Origin: an uncultured Hyphomicrobiales bacterium
GTDB taxonomy: Bacteria; Pseudomonadota; Alphaproteobacteria; Rhizobiales; Ancalomicrobiaceae
Assembly: GCA_903930435.1 (NCBI GenBank)
Contig: CAIYYN010000020.1
Span: 62,001 to 126,000 of the forward strand
Reading direction: 5' to 3'
Length of the DNA: 64,000 bases
Shown: in pieces, positions 10,198 through 19,153 of the stretch
Layout: every line of letters begins with the position of its first letter
Position numbering within the stretch: position 1 is the stretch's first letter
Notes under the pieces: generated by a model
Told to the model about the DNA's origin: nothing
The model's database searches: none
Seen by the model: the letters and a program-made list of their open reading frames with translations, nothing else
Program-made: the position numbers and the translations under genes

Positions 10198-10982
10198 CCC
10201 GCCATCACTCCCCCGCCTGAAATGGCAATTGCCTGCCCTGTTATGGATGCTGCACCGGGTGAGGCCAGAAACAAAACAGTTTCTGCGACTTCTTCCGGCT
10301 GGATCAATCGTCCCTGTGGATTGGACTTGGCGAGATCGGCGAGGACCGTTTCTTCTGTCCGCCCGGTTTTCTCGACAATCAGTGCCACGGATTTCCGCAC
10401 CATGGGCGTATCCGTGTAACCGGGACAAACCGCATTGACGGTCACTGGTGTCTTCGCCAATTCCAGCGCCAAGGCGCGCGTCAGGCCGATGACGCCATGT
10501 TTCGCCGCACAATAGGCTGACACATAGGCGTATCCGACAAGACCGGCGGTTGACGCGATATTGATGATCCGCGGGCCAACGACTACGGACTTGAGATCCG
10601 GCAGGACTGCCTGCGTGACAAGGAAAACGCCGGTCAGGTCAACCGCCATCACGTGCGACCACATTTCAAGAGACGTCTTTTCAAATGACGCACTGGGTGC
10701 CTCACCCGCATTATTGACAAGGATCTGGACCGGCCCGAAAGCCGCGCGTGCACGGTCCAGACCGACCGCAATCGCGTCTGCATTCGTGACATCGAAGCCA
10801 TCCGTAACACAGGTTTTATCGCGACCAAGCTCATCGGCAAGGGCCTCAAGCGGATCACGACGCCGGCCAGCCAAAGTGACGCGGGCACCGTCACGCACCA
10901 GTGCGCGTGCAATCGCCGCTCCGATGCCGCTGCCAGCACCAGTCACCAGAGCATGGCGTCCGGCTAGATCCTGTGTTGCCAT
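10194..10982 (-). CDS. SDR-family 3-hydroxyacyl-CoA dehydrogenase-like protein
   Basis: A 262-residue short-chain dehydrogenase with NAD(P)-binding TGAGSGIG near residue 15, NNAG, catalytic Ser in NIASTAG, and the YCAAKHG active-site Tyr/Lys. It ends with the usual VPG-like [12 protein letters not shown] and GQAIAISGG blocks. The ATG at 10982 has GAGG upstream; an in-frame GTG at 10997 overlapping the previous stop is an alternative. Position between the monooxygenase/reductase and the hydratase suggests it acts on the alcohol/ketone intermediate of the ring beta-oxidation. Confidence 0.87.
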   Translation of the reverse strand: MATQDLAGRHALVTGAGSGIGAAIARALVRDGARVTLAGRRRDPLEALADELGRDKTCVTDGFDVTNADAIAVGLDRARAAFGPVQILVNNAGEAPSASFEKTSLEMWSHVMAVDLTGVFLVTQAVLPDLKSVVVGPRIINIASTAGLVGYAYVSAYCAAKHGVIGLTRALALELAKTPVTVNAVCPGYTDTPMVRKSVALIVEKTGRTEETVLADLAKSNPQGRLIQPEEVAETVLFLASPGAASITGQAIAISGGGVMAG

Positions 10983-10993
10983 GACGTCCGTCC

Positions 10994-13306
10994 TCACTTC
11001 GGTTGAACAACCGCTCGCTCAAGCCCGGTTTCATATTGCGACTTGCCCGCAAAATACTGCTTTGGCCAGGCGACCGACTTGATGCCGATCCTGGCGGCCT
11101 CATGCAATGTCCAGGCGGGATCGGCCAGATGCGGACGGGCAATGGCACAGAGATCGGCGCGCCCGGCGGCTATGATCGAGTTGACATGATCGGCTTCCGA
11201 AATCGCGCCGACGGCCATGGTCGGAATGCCGATTTCGTTGCGAATCTTGTCCGAGAACGGAGTCTGATAGAGCCGACCGTAAACCGGCTTTTCCGCCTTG
11301 GACACCTGTCCCGACGAACAGTCGATCATGTCGGCACCGGCCTCCTTGAACATCCGGGCAAAGATCGCCGCATCCTCGGGGGTATTGCCGCCGTCGACCC
11401 AGTCGTTGCACGAGAGACGAACCGACATCGGCTTGTCCGCAGGCCAGATTGCTCGCATGGCCCGGAAAATCGCCAAGGGAAAGCGGGCGCGATTGGCATG
11501 GCTGCCGCCGAACTCATCGGTCCGCTGGTTGGTCAGCGGCGACAGGAAGCTCGACAGAAGATACCCGTGGGCACAATGCAGTTCCAGCCAATCCGCACCA
11601 GTCGTCACAGCCAGCTCGGTCGAGCGAACGAAGTCCGCCAGAACGCGCGCCATGTCATCGGCGTCCATGGCCTTCGGCGTCTGGCTCTGCGGAAGGTAGG
11701 GAATGCTCGACGCTGAAATCAGCGGCCAGTTCCCTTCGTCGAGCGGTTGGTCGGTCCCGTCCCAGGCGCGCTTTGTTGAACCTTTCCGGCCAGCATGACC
11801 GAGTTGGATCGCCACCTTTGCATCGCTATTGCCATGCACGAAATTGACGAGTCGCTTCCAGCCATCGGCCTGGGCTCCATTCCAGAGCCCCAGACACCCC
11901 GGCGTGATGCGGGCATCATCCGAGGTGCAGGTCATTTCCCCGAAAATGAGGCCCGCGCCGCCAAGCGCGCGCGACCCGAGGTGCACCAGATGAAAATCGT
12001 CGATCAGCCCATCCTTGGCGGAATACATCGCCATTGGCGACACGACGATCCGGTTGGGCAAGGTCACGTCGCGCAGGCGATAGGGCGTAAACATGGGCGG
12101 CAGCGCACGACCCTCCGTCGTCGGCAATCCGGCCTCGGCGGCAAACCAGCGCTCATAGCCTTCCAGCCAGGTCTTGTCGCGCAAGCGCAGGTTCTCGATG
12201 CTGATCCGCTGCGACCGGGTCAGCATCGAGTACATGAACTGCTCGGGCGGCAATGTATCGGCATAGCGGGTGCCAACCACTTCAAACCATTCCATCGCAT
12301 TACGTGCGGCATTCTGGATGCGCGCGACATCGACACGGCGGATCTCTTCATAGGCATCGAGAACAGCCGGGATCCTGTCGGCTGTGTGACCCTGTCGGTC
12401 AAACTGGCGCGCCAACTCGATGGCATCATCTATCGCGAGCTTTGTGCCCGACCCAATCGCGAAATGCGCGGTATGTGCGGCGTCACCCATCAGGACAACA
12501 TGCGACTCGCCATTGAAATGGTGCCACTTGCCGCAGATCAACCGGCTGAAATTGAGCCAGGCCGAGCCGCGCAGATGACGCGCATTGGTCATCAAAGGCG
12601 CACCCTCCAGAACCTCGGAGAAGAGGCTCTGACAGAAATCAATCGATCCCTGTTGATCCAGTTCACCAAGCTTGTGCGCCTGGAACGCCTCTTCCGTGGT
12701 CTCGACAATGAACGTCGATGTATCCGCATCAAATTTATAGATATGAGCCTGAAACCAGCCGTGCTCGGTTTTGCGGAAGTCAAAGGTGAAGGCATCGAAT
12801 GATTTCTTCGTGCCGAGCCAGATGTAGCGATTCGGCCGGATGACGAGATCCGGCTGAAAGACATCGGCATATTTCGCCCGGATCCTCGAGTTCAGACCAT
12901 CCGACGCGATGATCAGATCGGCGTCCGGGAACTGGAGATCACTTTCAACATCGGTCTCGAATTTCAGTTCGACACCAAGCTCCTCGCAACGTTGCTGGAG
13001 GATGTTCAGCAGCCGCTTGCGACCAATGCCGACAAACCCGTGCCCGGACGTCCGTTGCCGCGTTCCCTTGAAAATCAGCTCGATATCATCCCAGTGATTG
13101 AAGGCATCCTTGATTTTCGCCGCGCTCTCGATGTCGCAGGCTTCCATCGCGGTCATGGTTGCGTCTGAAAACACGACGCCCCAGCCGAAGGTATCATAAG
13201 GGCGATTACGCTCGACGATTGTAATGTGATGTTCGGGATGTTGCTTCTTCATGAGCAACCCGAAATAGAGGCCAGCCGGACCACCGCCGATACAGACAAT
13301 ACGCAT
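10994..13306 (-). CDS. 2-aminobenzoyl-CoA monooxygenase/reductase (flavoprotein monooxygenase fused to old yellow enzyme domain)
   Basis: A 770-residue two-domain flavoprotein. Residues 1 to about 390 form an FAD aromatic hydroxylase, with GGGPAG at 7-12 and GDAAH at 274-278. Residues from about 400 form an NADH:flavin oxidoreductase of the old-yellow-enzyme type, starting [17 protein letters not shown], with [15 protein letters not shown] and a C-terminal flavin-binding [11 protein letters not shown]. This fusion is the hallmark of 2-aminobenzoyl-CoA monooxygenase/reductase, which hydroxylates and then reduces the CoA-activated ring. The salicylyl-CoA 5-hydroxylase family is related. The start at 13306 is 6 bases after AGGGGG; ATG 13312 has no spacing. 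First gene of its operon. Confidence 0.92.
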   Translation of the reverse strand: MRIVCIGGGPAGLYFGLLMKKQHPEHHITIVERNRPYDTFGWGVVFSDATMTAMEACDIESAAKIKDAFNHWDDIELIFKGTRQRTSGHGFVGIGRKRLLNILQQRCEELGVELKFETDVESDLQFPDADLIIASDGLNSRIRAKYADVFQPDLVIRPNRYIWLGTKKSFDAFTFDFRKTEHGWFQAHIYKFDADTSTFIVETTEEAFQAHKLGELDQQGSIDFCQSLFSEVLEGAPLMTNARHLRGSAWLNFSRLICGKWHHFNGESHVVLMGDAAHTAHFAIGSGTKLAIDDAIELARQFDRQGHTADRIPAVLDAYEEIRRVDVARIQNAARNAMEWFEVVGTRYADTLPPEQFMYSMLTRSQRISIENLRLRDKTWLEGYERWFAAEAGLPTTEGRALPPMFTPYRLRDVTLPNRIVVSPMAMYSAKDGLIDDFHLVHLGSRALGGAGLIFGEMTCTSDDARITPGCLGLWNGAQADGWKRLVNFVHGNSDAKVAIQLGHAGRKGSTKRAWDGTDQPLDEGNWPLISASSIPYLPQSQTPKAMDADDMARVLADFVRSTELAVTTGADWLELHCAHGYLLSSFLSPLTNQRTDEFGGSHANRARFPLAIFRAMRAIWPADKPMSVRLSCNDWVDGGNTPEDAAIFARMFKEAGADMIDCSSGQVSKAEKPVYGRLYQTPFSDKIRNEIGIPTMAVGAISEADHVNSIIAAGRADLCAIARPHLADPAWTLHEAARIGIKSVAWPKQYFAGKSQYETGLERAVVQPK

Positions 13307-13364
13307 GCCCATCCCCCTACCGGCCCAATTTCCAAGCGAACAGACTGTCCGTTGAACGAGGCTC

Positions 13365-13408
13365 CCTTGACCATTTTTATTTTAAGCTTAAAATAAAAAT
13401 GGTCAAGG
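13365..13408. promoter_or_regulatory. 44-bp perfect palindrome, likely MarR operator
   Basis: Two 22-base arms meet at AAGCTT (13384-13389) with no mismatch; the centre 13377-13396 reads TTATTTTAAGCTTAAAATAA. It lies between the divergent aminobenzoyl-CoA operon and marR. A near copy (19 of 20 central bases) is in the ligase/formamidase promoter at 5589-5612. MarR-family dimers bind AT-rich palindromes in exactly this kind of divergent promoter, so autoregulation plus control of both operons is the likely role. Since the palindrome is long, two dimers or a nested site are possible. Confidence 0.8.
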
Positions 13409-13558
13409 TGAACGGCGACAATAACTTGACAGAGGTCCACCTGCTCAAGACACAGCGACCTTTGACACAGTCGAGAACGCCAGCTAGTTGAATGCGTTAG
13501 ACCTGCACCAAACAGGCATTTTTGCCCATTGATCCGGGCGGGGAATGGCGAGGACGCG

Positions 13559-14065
13559 ATGGAGAACCAGGACCCCGGCGACGTTGATCTCGAATTTCTG
13601 GTGCAGGGCACGCAGGATGGCAAGAAGCTCGAATTGCGTCTGTGGCTCAGAACCCTCGCCACAACACGCCTGATTTCGGCAGAGATTCGTCGCCGGTTGC
13701 GGGCCGAGTTCGGCACGACACTGCCGCAGTTCGACGTGCTAGCCCAGCTTTATCGCCAACGCGAAGGTCTGCGGCTCGGGGAATTGTCCAAGCGGACAAT
13801 GGTCTCAAACGGCAATGTGACCGGGCTGGTCGAACGCCTTGAAGCAGAGGGTCTGGTGATCCGTGAAACACTCGAGAATGATCGTCGCGTCACGGTGGCG
13901 CGACTGACAGACCTCGGCTTCCAGCAATTCAGCCAAATGGCCCGCGCCCATGAAAACTGGCTCCGCGAGATGATGGCCAACGTCGACAGCAAGACATTGA
14001 AGCTGATGTTGAGCCAGATGAATGAAATCAAGGGGTCCGTTGCCGCCAATTCGACGCAAACATGA
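13559..14065 (+). CDS. MarR-family transcriptional regulator
   Basis: A 168-residue winged-helix regulator. The LPQFDVLAQLYRQREGLRLGELSKR region leads into the recognition helix NGNVTGLVERLEAEGLVIR, followed by the DRRV wing, the standard MarR order. The ATG at 13559 follows GAGGA; an in-frame TTG at 13529 is less likely. It is divergent from the aminobenzoyl-CoA operon. MarR proteins next to aromatic-CoA operons usually repress and release on binding the aryl-CoA, so 2-aminobenzoyl-CoA is a plausible effector (inference). The 268 bases from here to the cytochrome gene hold no further gene I can support. Confidence 0.9.
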   Translation: MENQDPGDVDLEFLVQGTQDGKKLELRLWLRTLATTRLISAEIRRRLRAEFGTTLPQFDVLAQLYRQREGLRLGELSKRTMVSNGNVTGLVERLEAEGLVIRETLENDRRVTVARLTDLGFQQFSQMARAHENWLREMMANVDSKTLKLMLSQMNEIKGSVAANSTQT

Positions 14066-14333
14066 TGCGATATCGCATTTCGACACGGCTCGGTGAAACC
14101 AGATTAGGTCCGATCGTCCGTCAGGCGGAGTAACGCGTTTTCGGTTGCTGCACCGCAATCTCACCGCGTGATGATCGCCCAAGATGACGATACATTGGGC
14201 CCTTGACCTGCGCTCAAAAAATCGTGTCGTCTCCATTGGTCCGCAATTCGACGTCGACCGTATAGCATTCGATGTTCGTGGTTTGATGCGAAAAGCTTGA
14301 CCGGACACGGCGATCTGATCGCAAGGGAGGAAG

Positions 14334-14732
14334 ATGATGAAGCAAATTGCAATCACCGCGTTGATGTTACTTGCCGCAACCGTCACCGCACAAGCCGCGG
14401 GCGATCCTGCAGCCGGTGAGAAAGTGTTCAATAAATGCAAGATTTGTCACAACATTGGCGAAGGTGCCAAGACCAAGATCGGCCCGGAACTGAACGGGAT
14501 CGTCGGTCGCAAGGCCGCCTCGATTGACGGCTTCACTTACAGCACGGGACTGAAAGATCTGGCCGAAAAAGGTCTGGTGTGGACAGAAGACAAGCTGACG
14601 GAATATCTCAAGAATCCCAAGGCCTTCAATCCGACCACCAAGATGTCATTCTCAGGTCTGCCAAACGACACCGATATCGCTGACGTGATCAGCTATCTCG
14701 GCCAGTTTGATGCGGATGGCAAGAAGAAGTGA
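14334..14732 (+). CDS. Class I cytochrome c (c2-like), periplasmic
   Basis: A 132-residue monoheme cytochrome. A signal peptide covers about residues 1-21 (cleavage after AQA), the heme site CKICH is at 35-39, and Met104 in TTKMSF is the likely sixth ligand. Size and layout match soluble cytochrome c2/c550, which can carry electrons from the bc1 complex to the reaction centre or to an oxidase. Here the reaction centre has a tetraheme PufC, which would be the direct acceptor. A strong GGAGG ribosome-binding site precedes the ATGATG start (second ATG at 14337 equally good). It ends 5 bases from the convergent DUF3422 gene. Confidence 0.88.
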   Translation: MMKQIAITALMLLAATVTAQAAGDPAAGEKVFNKCKICHNIGEGAKTKIGPELNGIVGRKAASIDGFTYSTGLKDLAEKGLVWTEDKLTEYLKNPKAFNPTTKMSFSGLPNDTDIADVISYLGQFDADGKKK

Positions 14733-14737
14733 TGGCG

Positions 14738-16063
14738 TCAGAGATCCGCTGAGCTGTCACCATGTGACACCCGGATCCGTCGAACCACGAGATAGATGAC
14801 GCCGACGACGACGGGAACGGTTAAGCCCGTCGCCACATCGGCGTCCATCTCAAAGTGAACCAGTTCCCTGATCGCGCCGATCAGGTGGCCGACAAGGCCA
14901 ACGACATAGTAACTGATGGCCGCCACCGACAGGCCTTCGACCGTTTGCTGCAATTGCAACTGTTGCCTCGCCCGCCGGTTCATGGATTGGAGCAGATCCC
15001 GGTTCTGCTGTTCGACATCGATATCGACGCGCGTTCGGAGGAGTTCAGCGGCGCGCGCGAGTTTTTCCGACAGATTGCGCTGCCGGGTGACCGTTACCTG
15101 AATGGTGCGGATCGCCGGGCCCATGCGACGATCAAGAAAACTCGACCACTGACCGAAACCTGAGACGACGGTCTCGCCGATCACGCCCAATCGGCTCCTG
15201 ACGATTTCGTCGTAAGCGATGCTGGCCCCGAAGCGATAGGAGGTCGCCGCTGACCCCGCTTCCAGATCGGCGGATAGGCGCGACAGATCAGCCAGCAGTT
15301 TGCGGTTCGCGTCCAGACCTTCAGAGGATCGGATGCTGTTCGTGATCGCGCCAAGTTCCTGCTCGATGCGACGGATATCAGGACCGACGCGCTCTGCCTC
15401 CGGCAATCCCAGCAGAGACAGGGTGCGATAGGTCTCGATCTCCAGAAGACGCTGCACAAGTGCTCCGGCCTCACGTGTGTTCAGGCCTTTGTCCAGAACG
15501 AGAATGCGCGATCGCCCGTCGCCATCCTGACGAAAATCAGTCAATGCAATCGCCCGGCCAGCGATAACCTCGCAGACACACAGACTTGCGGGGTCAAACA
15601 GGGCAGCCGCGCGATCGAGATCGCCCGTATCCGGCAGCAATTCGGCGCGCACAGCGACCAGCAACAGACCCGGCGGAACAAAGCTGATCCCGAACGGATG
15701 GGTTGACGGCATCTCGTCGAAAGGTTGGCGCGTACCGCTGACAGGGCCATCCCAGCTGTACGTGGTGAATTCGGCATGTCGCTCCCATTTGAGGGTTCCA
15801 GCCCCGAAGGGAATGATGTGGTGCCTCGCACCGGAGGCCGGCGGTGGCTGGCCCTGCGAACGGCAGAGATCATCGAAATAGTCGCGATCGCGGGTCCCCG
15901 TCGCACGACCTGCTTCAAAGGCGTAATGGAGAAAGATACGCGGCGCAGCAACGAGCGAGAACGGGCGCGCATGGACCTCGCCGAGCACCGTCGCCCGCAA
16001 GGGATGCGGCTCGAATAAGCCAAAGTTAGTCGCAACCACATTCGCCATTGCGTTCCCCGGCAA
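14738..16063 (-). CDS. DUF3422 family protein
   Basis: A 441-residue protein with the DUF3422 signature LGEVHARPF near residue 28 and a C-terminal hydrophobic hairpin (AISYYVVGLVGHLIGAI about 385-400, then LTVPVVVGVIYLVV about 415-430), so probably anchored in the membrane by its C-terminus. The middle is predicted helical and could be coiled coil (VTVTRQRNLSEKLARAAELL). Function is unknown for the family. The start may be Met6 (16048), where MANVVATNFGLFEPHPLR begins. It follows bchP by about 40 bases on the same strand and may be co-transcribed with it. Confidence 0.8.
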   Translation of the reverse strand: MPGNAMANVVATNFGLFEPHPLRATVLGEVHARPFSLVAAPRIFLHYAFEAGRATGTRDRDYFDDLCRSQGQPPPASGARHHIIPFGAGTLKWERHAEFTTYSWDGPVSGTRQPFDEMPSTHPFGISFVPPGLLLVAVRAELLPDTGDLDRAAALFDPASLCVCEVIAGRAIALTDFRQDGDGRSRILVLDKGLNTREAGALVQRLLEIETYRTLSLLGLPEAERVGPDIRRIEQELGAITNSIRSSEGLDANRKLLADLSRLSADLEAGSAATSYRFGASIAYDEIVRSRLGVIGETVVSGFGQWSSFLDRRMGPAIRTIQVTVTRQRNLSEKLARAAELLRTRVDIDVEQQNRDLLQSMNRRARQQLQLQQTVEGLSVAAISYYVVGLVGHLIGAIRELVHFEMDADVATGLTVPVVVGVIYLVVRRIRVSHGDSSADL

Positions 16064-16105
16064 AGATCACGTCCAAGACGACCATTTTGGATGGCCGCCA
16101 CCCGA

Positions 16106-17320
16106 TCAAATGCGCTTGCCCCAGGCCGAGACCGCGCCGAACAAATGCATGACATCCTTCACGAAAATGCGGAAATGCGCGGAAAAGTCCCGCTTGGCCA
16201 ATTTCTTGTTCAGATAGGATTCCCAAGTCAGTCGCTGCACGTCCGGATCACGACAGATGCTGACAAAGCGCTCGCGACGCCGGTCATTGGCGTACCAGAA
16301 ATACTGCATCATCCTGAGGATGAAGAAGACCGTGCCGTGTTCCGACATGAAACGACGGCGCACTCGCGCCAATTCACGCGCATTGCCCGTCGCCAGCAGT
16401 CGCTCGACTGCCTCGCCCCCATAGCGGCCCGTTACCATCGCGTAGTAAATGCCTTCGCCGGAGGCTGGAGCCACAACACCAGCCGCATCACCGACAACAA
16501 CGACATCGCGCCCGTTATCCCACCGCTTCAACGGCTTCAACGGCAGGGGAGCGCCCTCGCAACGGATCGTTTCAGCATCAGACAGGCCGGTCGCGCGACG
16601 CAATTCGGCAACCGCCTCGCGGAGCGCGAAGCCCTTCTGCGCACTGCCGGTTCCGATGCTCGTCGTCGCGCCATGCGGGAAAACCCAACCGTAAAAGTCA
16701 GGTGAAACCGGTGCCTGGTAATAGATGTCGCAGCGTTTGGGATCGAACCGTTCAAGTGGCGTCTCGGGAGATCGAACGATTTCGTGATAGGCAAAGACGA
16801 ATGGGACGGCGGCGGCCTTGCCCAGGGTTTGACGGGCCACGCGGGAATTCGCACCATCGGCACCGATCACCGCGCGGGCCGCAACATGATGCGTCTCAGA
16901 GGCGCCACCTTCAGCCCGCGTTGTGTAGGTCACGATCGCGGTTCCATCGGCATCTCGCGTGATGTCAACGAAAGTGCCGGATTGACGGGTTGCGCCAAAT
17001 CGTTCGGCCCGTTCACGCAGCCATTCGTCGAAGACCTCCCGATCGACCATGCCGACGTAGTTATTGTCGATCGCCATATCAACGACGCGATCAGATGGCG
17101 CGACAATCCGTGCACCCGAGATGTGCGCTACGATCAAGTGATCCGGAATGGCAAAGTCACGAATGAGCCGTGGCGGAATGGCACCGCCGCAGGGCTTGAT
17201 GCGCCCGGCCTTGTCGAGCAGCAAAACACGATGGCCGCGCTCGGCAAGATCAGCCGCAGCCGTCGCACCCGCAGGTCCGCCCCCGACAACAACAACGTCA
17301 TATCGATCATCAGGTCGCAT
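16106..17320 (-). CDS. bchP: Geranylgeranyl diphosphate/bacteriochlorophyll reductase
   Basis: A 404-residue FAD-dependent reductase that saturates the geranylgeranyl tail to phytyl, either on the free diphosphate or on bacteriochlorophyll. Visible are the FAD motif VVVGGGPAGAT (about 9-19), KPCGGAIPPRLI and GDAAGVVAPASGEGIYYAM. The ATG at 17320 has GGAGG 5 bases upstream and lies inside the 3-prime end of the PucC-like gene (11-base overlap), so translation is coupled. An upstream in-frame start at 17341 is not needed. Third gene of an operon driven from about 18.98 kb. Confidence 0.95.
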   Translation of the reverse strand: MRPDDRYDVVVVGGGPAGATAAADLAERGHRVLLLDKAGRIKPCGGAIPPRLIRDFAIPDHLIVAHISGARIVAPSDRVVDMAIDNNYVGMVDREVFDEWLRERAERFGATRQSGTFVDITRDADGTAIVTYTTRAEGGASETHHVAARAVIGADGANSRVARQTLGKAAAVPFVFAYHEIVRSPETPLERFDPKRCDIYYQAPVSPDFYGWVFPHGATTSIGTGSAQKGFALREAVAELRRATGLSDAETIRCEGAPLPLKPLKRWDNGRDVVVVGDAAGVVAPASGEGIYYAMVTGRYGGEAVERLLATGNARELARVRRRFMSEHGTVFFILRMMQYFWYANDRRRERFVSICRDPDVQRLTWESYLNKKLAKRDFSAHFRIFVKDVMHLFGAVSAWGKRI

Positions 17321-18713
17321 GCAGACCTCCCGATTGTTCATTAAGGACCTGTTCGGCTCCTAGAGCGCTGAGTTCGCGTCGCGTGAAGTCTTGCCTTTCC
17401 CCGGATGCGCTCGTCGCCGATGACGCCATTGCGGCCGCTGCAACGAAGGCTACGGCTTCGAGCGCAAAGACAACGGCATAGGCGGAGGTCGCGGAGCCGA
17501 GCATGGCCTTGGCCACATCGGCAGTCAGGGTTCCGACAAGCCCGCCAAGCCCAAAGGCAAGCGCTTGCGCCGCACCCCACAGGCCGATGCGGGTGCCATC
17601 ATGTTTGGCGGCTCCCCTCCCGGCATCTGCTCCACCGGAGGCCAGAGCCATCATCGAGCCGATTGCAGCGGCGGCAAAAACGCCGTTCGCCGTGCCGAGC
17701 GCAAACACAAGGCCTTTGAATGCGGTAAGCGGCCAGACGCTGCCACCGGCAATCGCCAGCAAGGCGAGCGCCGATCCGAGACAACCGGCTATCATCCAGC
17801 CGCGCAGGACGCCGTTGCGGCTAGCCCCGAACAGGGTCCCGACGATTGCGACAAAGATCATGCCGACAAGCACGCCGCCATGCTGCAAACCACCAAGGGT
17901 CGTTGATTGACCGGGCGTCATGCTCAGGCTAGCCCCGGCGAAGGGCTCAAGGATCAAATCCTGGGCGCTATAGGCGAGCATGGAAATGAAAATGAAGAGC
18001 GTGAAGCTGCGAGCCTGCGGTTCGGCCCAGACAGCACGCAATGTGCTGAAGAACGGCGGGCGGGCTTCACCATTCGGCGTCACAGCATCCACGATCCCGG
18101 CCCGTTTCACGATGCGGCCTTCGATCCGCCAGATCGCCAAGACCGAGATCAACAGGGCCGTTCCATCAATGCCAAGCACGACGTTCACGAGCCGCTCGGA
18201 CGAAAATGGATCGAGCAGACGCCCGGCGATGCCAGCCGTCAACACGAACCCAGCGATCATCAGGATCCAGACGACAGTCGCCGCTGCCGGTTTCAACCGA
18301 GGCTCGACGCGTTCAGACAGCATTGTGAGGATCGAGGTGCCCGCCGCACCTGCCCCGATGCCAATCAAGCCGTAGGCCAGGCCAGCGAGCGCCAGACCAC
18401 TGGTTCTGTCCGTTCCCATCAAGGCGGTGGCCACGGCTGCCAGCGAGCCACCCGCCGCCAGACACACCATGCCGCCAATGATCCATGGGGTTCGGCGGCC
18501 AACACGATCCGAGCCATAGCCCCAGCGCGGACGCAGAACCTGAAGCGCATGGTGAAACGTGACAAGCAGCCCCGGTACAACAGCCGGCAACGCGAGTTCA
18601 ACAACCATCACCCGGTTCAATGTTGATGTCGTCAGAACAACAATTGCACCAAGCGACGCCTGAACAAGGCCCAGCCGGATGATGTCTAACCAACCAAATC
18701 GATCTGATTTCAT
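17310..18713 (-). CDS. PucC/BCH2-family major facilitator protein of the bchP operon
   Basis: A 467-residue, 12-helix MFS protein of the PucC/LhaA/BCH2 (BCD) family. The N-terminal region LGLVQASLGAIVVLTTSTLNRVMVVELALPA and PRWGYGSDRVGRRTPWI is typical. PGCs usually encode this paralogue between bchG and bchP. Members help light-harvesting complex assembly, perhaps by handing over bacteriochlorophyll. The start overlaps the stop of the 83-residue ORF as ATGA (18710-18713). It is distinct from lhaA at 30701. Confidence 0.92.
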   Translation of the reverse strand: MKSDRFGWLDIIRLGLVQASLGAIVVLTTSTLNRVMVVELALPAVVPGLLVTFHHALQVLRPRWGYGSDRVGRRTPWIIGGMVCLAAGGSLAAVATALMGTDRTSGLALAGLAYGLIGIGAGAAGTSILTMLSERVEPRLKPAAATVVWILMIAGFVLTAGIAGRLLDPFSSERLVNVVLGIDGTALLISVLAIWRIEGRIVKRAGIVDAVTPNGEARPPFFSTLRAVWAEPQARSFTLFIFISMLAYSAQDLILEPFAGASLSMTPGQSTTLGGLQHGGVLVGMIFVAIVGTLFGASRNGVLRGWMIAGCLGSALALLAIAGGSVWPLTAFKGLVFALGTANGVFAAAAIGSMMALASGGADAGRGAAKHDGTRIGLWGAAQALAFGLGGLVGTLTADVAKAMLGSATSAYAVVFALEAVAFVAAAAMASSATSASGERQDFTRRELSALGAEQVLNEQSGGLHAT

Positions 18714-18961
18714 GGTGTCACCCGAGCGTTGGTCGAAAAGTCAGGACCGGTCGGAAGCATCTCCCGCAGTTGGGCACAGCCATCCAGACCGCCGTGCTTG
18801 ACCATCTGGTTCTGCGTTGGCTGACGCCATCCCCATTCGAGATCCGCGGTTTCGAGCGTGAAAGGGATGCTCTTCAACCCGACGCCACGCCGGCAGAGCT
18901 CTGCAAACCGGCCGATTTGCGTCGACAACTCAAGAGCAGGTGAGGCTGTCTGATATCCCAT
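18710..18961 (-). CDS. Unknown 83-residue ORF at the position normally held by bchG
   Basis: I do not recognise this protein. It has no membrane helix and no UbiA-type prenyltransferase motif, so it is not a piece of chlorophyll synthase that I can see. Its stop overlaps the PucC-like start as ATGA, which argues for a real, coupled gene. Its ATG is only 7 bases after a good -10 box (18969-18974), so the message may be leaderless. It could equally be a decayed remnant left after bchG loss, or an untranslated leader. Two Cys (about 24 and 61) and a Trp-rich stretch LEWGWRQP are the only marks. Confidence 0.4.
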   Translation of the reverse strand: MGYQTASPALELSTQIGRFAELCRRGVGLKSIPFTLETADLEWGWRQPTQNQMVKHGGLDGCAQLREMLPTGPDFSTNARVTP

Positions 18962-18965
18962 GAAT

Positions 18966-19009
18966 ACGAAGATATCTTTGACACTAAATTATGTCTAGTA
19001 AAATTGACA
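18966..19009 (-). promoter_or_regulatory. Promoter of the bchP operon with tandem PpsR sites
   Basis: A perfect TGT-N12-ACA palindrome (18992-19009) is followed after 8 bases by a second copy with one mismatch (18966-18983, TGT-N12-CGT on the minus strand). Overlapping them, read leftward, are TAGACA (18992-18997) and TATCTT (18969-18974) with a 17-base spacer. The -35 box is the half-site itself, so PpsR binding should block RNA polymerase. Two sites 8 bases apart is the classic PpsR/CrtJ arrangement. Confidence 0.8.
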
Positions 19010-19153
19010 CTTCCTACATTTTTCGTGCAACAGGTCGCGAGTACCGACGTGAGCGCAGCCTGCGCACACACTAAAAAGCACAAGAAATCCAATCTCTTGC
19101 GCAAAAAATATAACTGGATTCTGGAAAATCACGCAACGCGATAGCGTCACAAT

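Noticed and set aside
14065-14078. 14-bp palindrome ATGCGATATCGCAT at the end of marR
   Set aside because: Short, without a loop or T run, so not a terminator; unlike the AAGCTT operator pair. May be chance.
14287-14299. Another AAGCTT upstream of the cytochrome c gene
   Set aside because: The flanks are not the A/T-rich inverted arms seen in the two operator palindromes.
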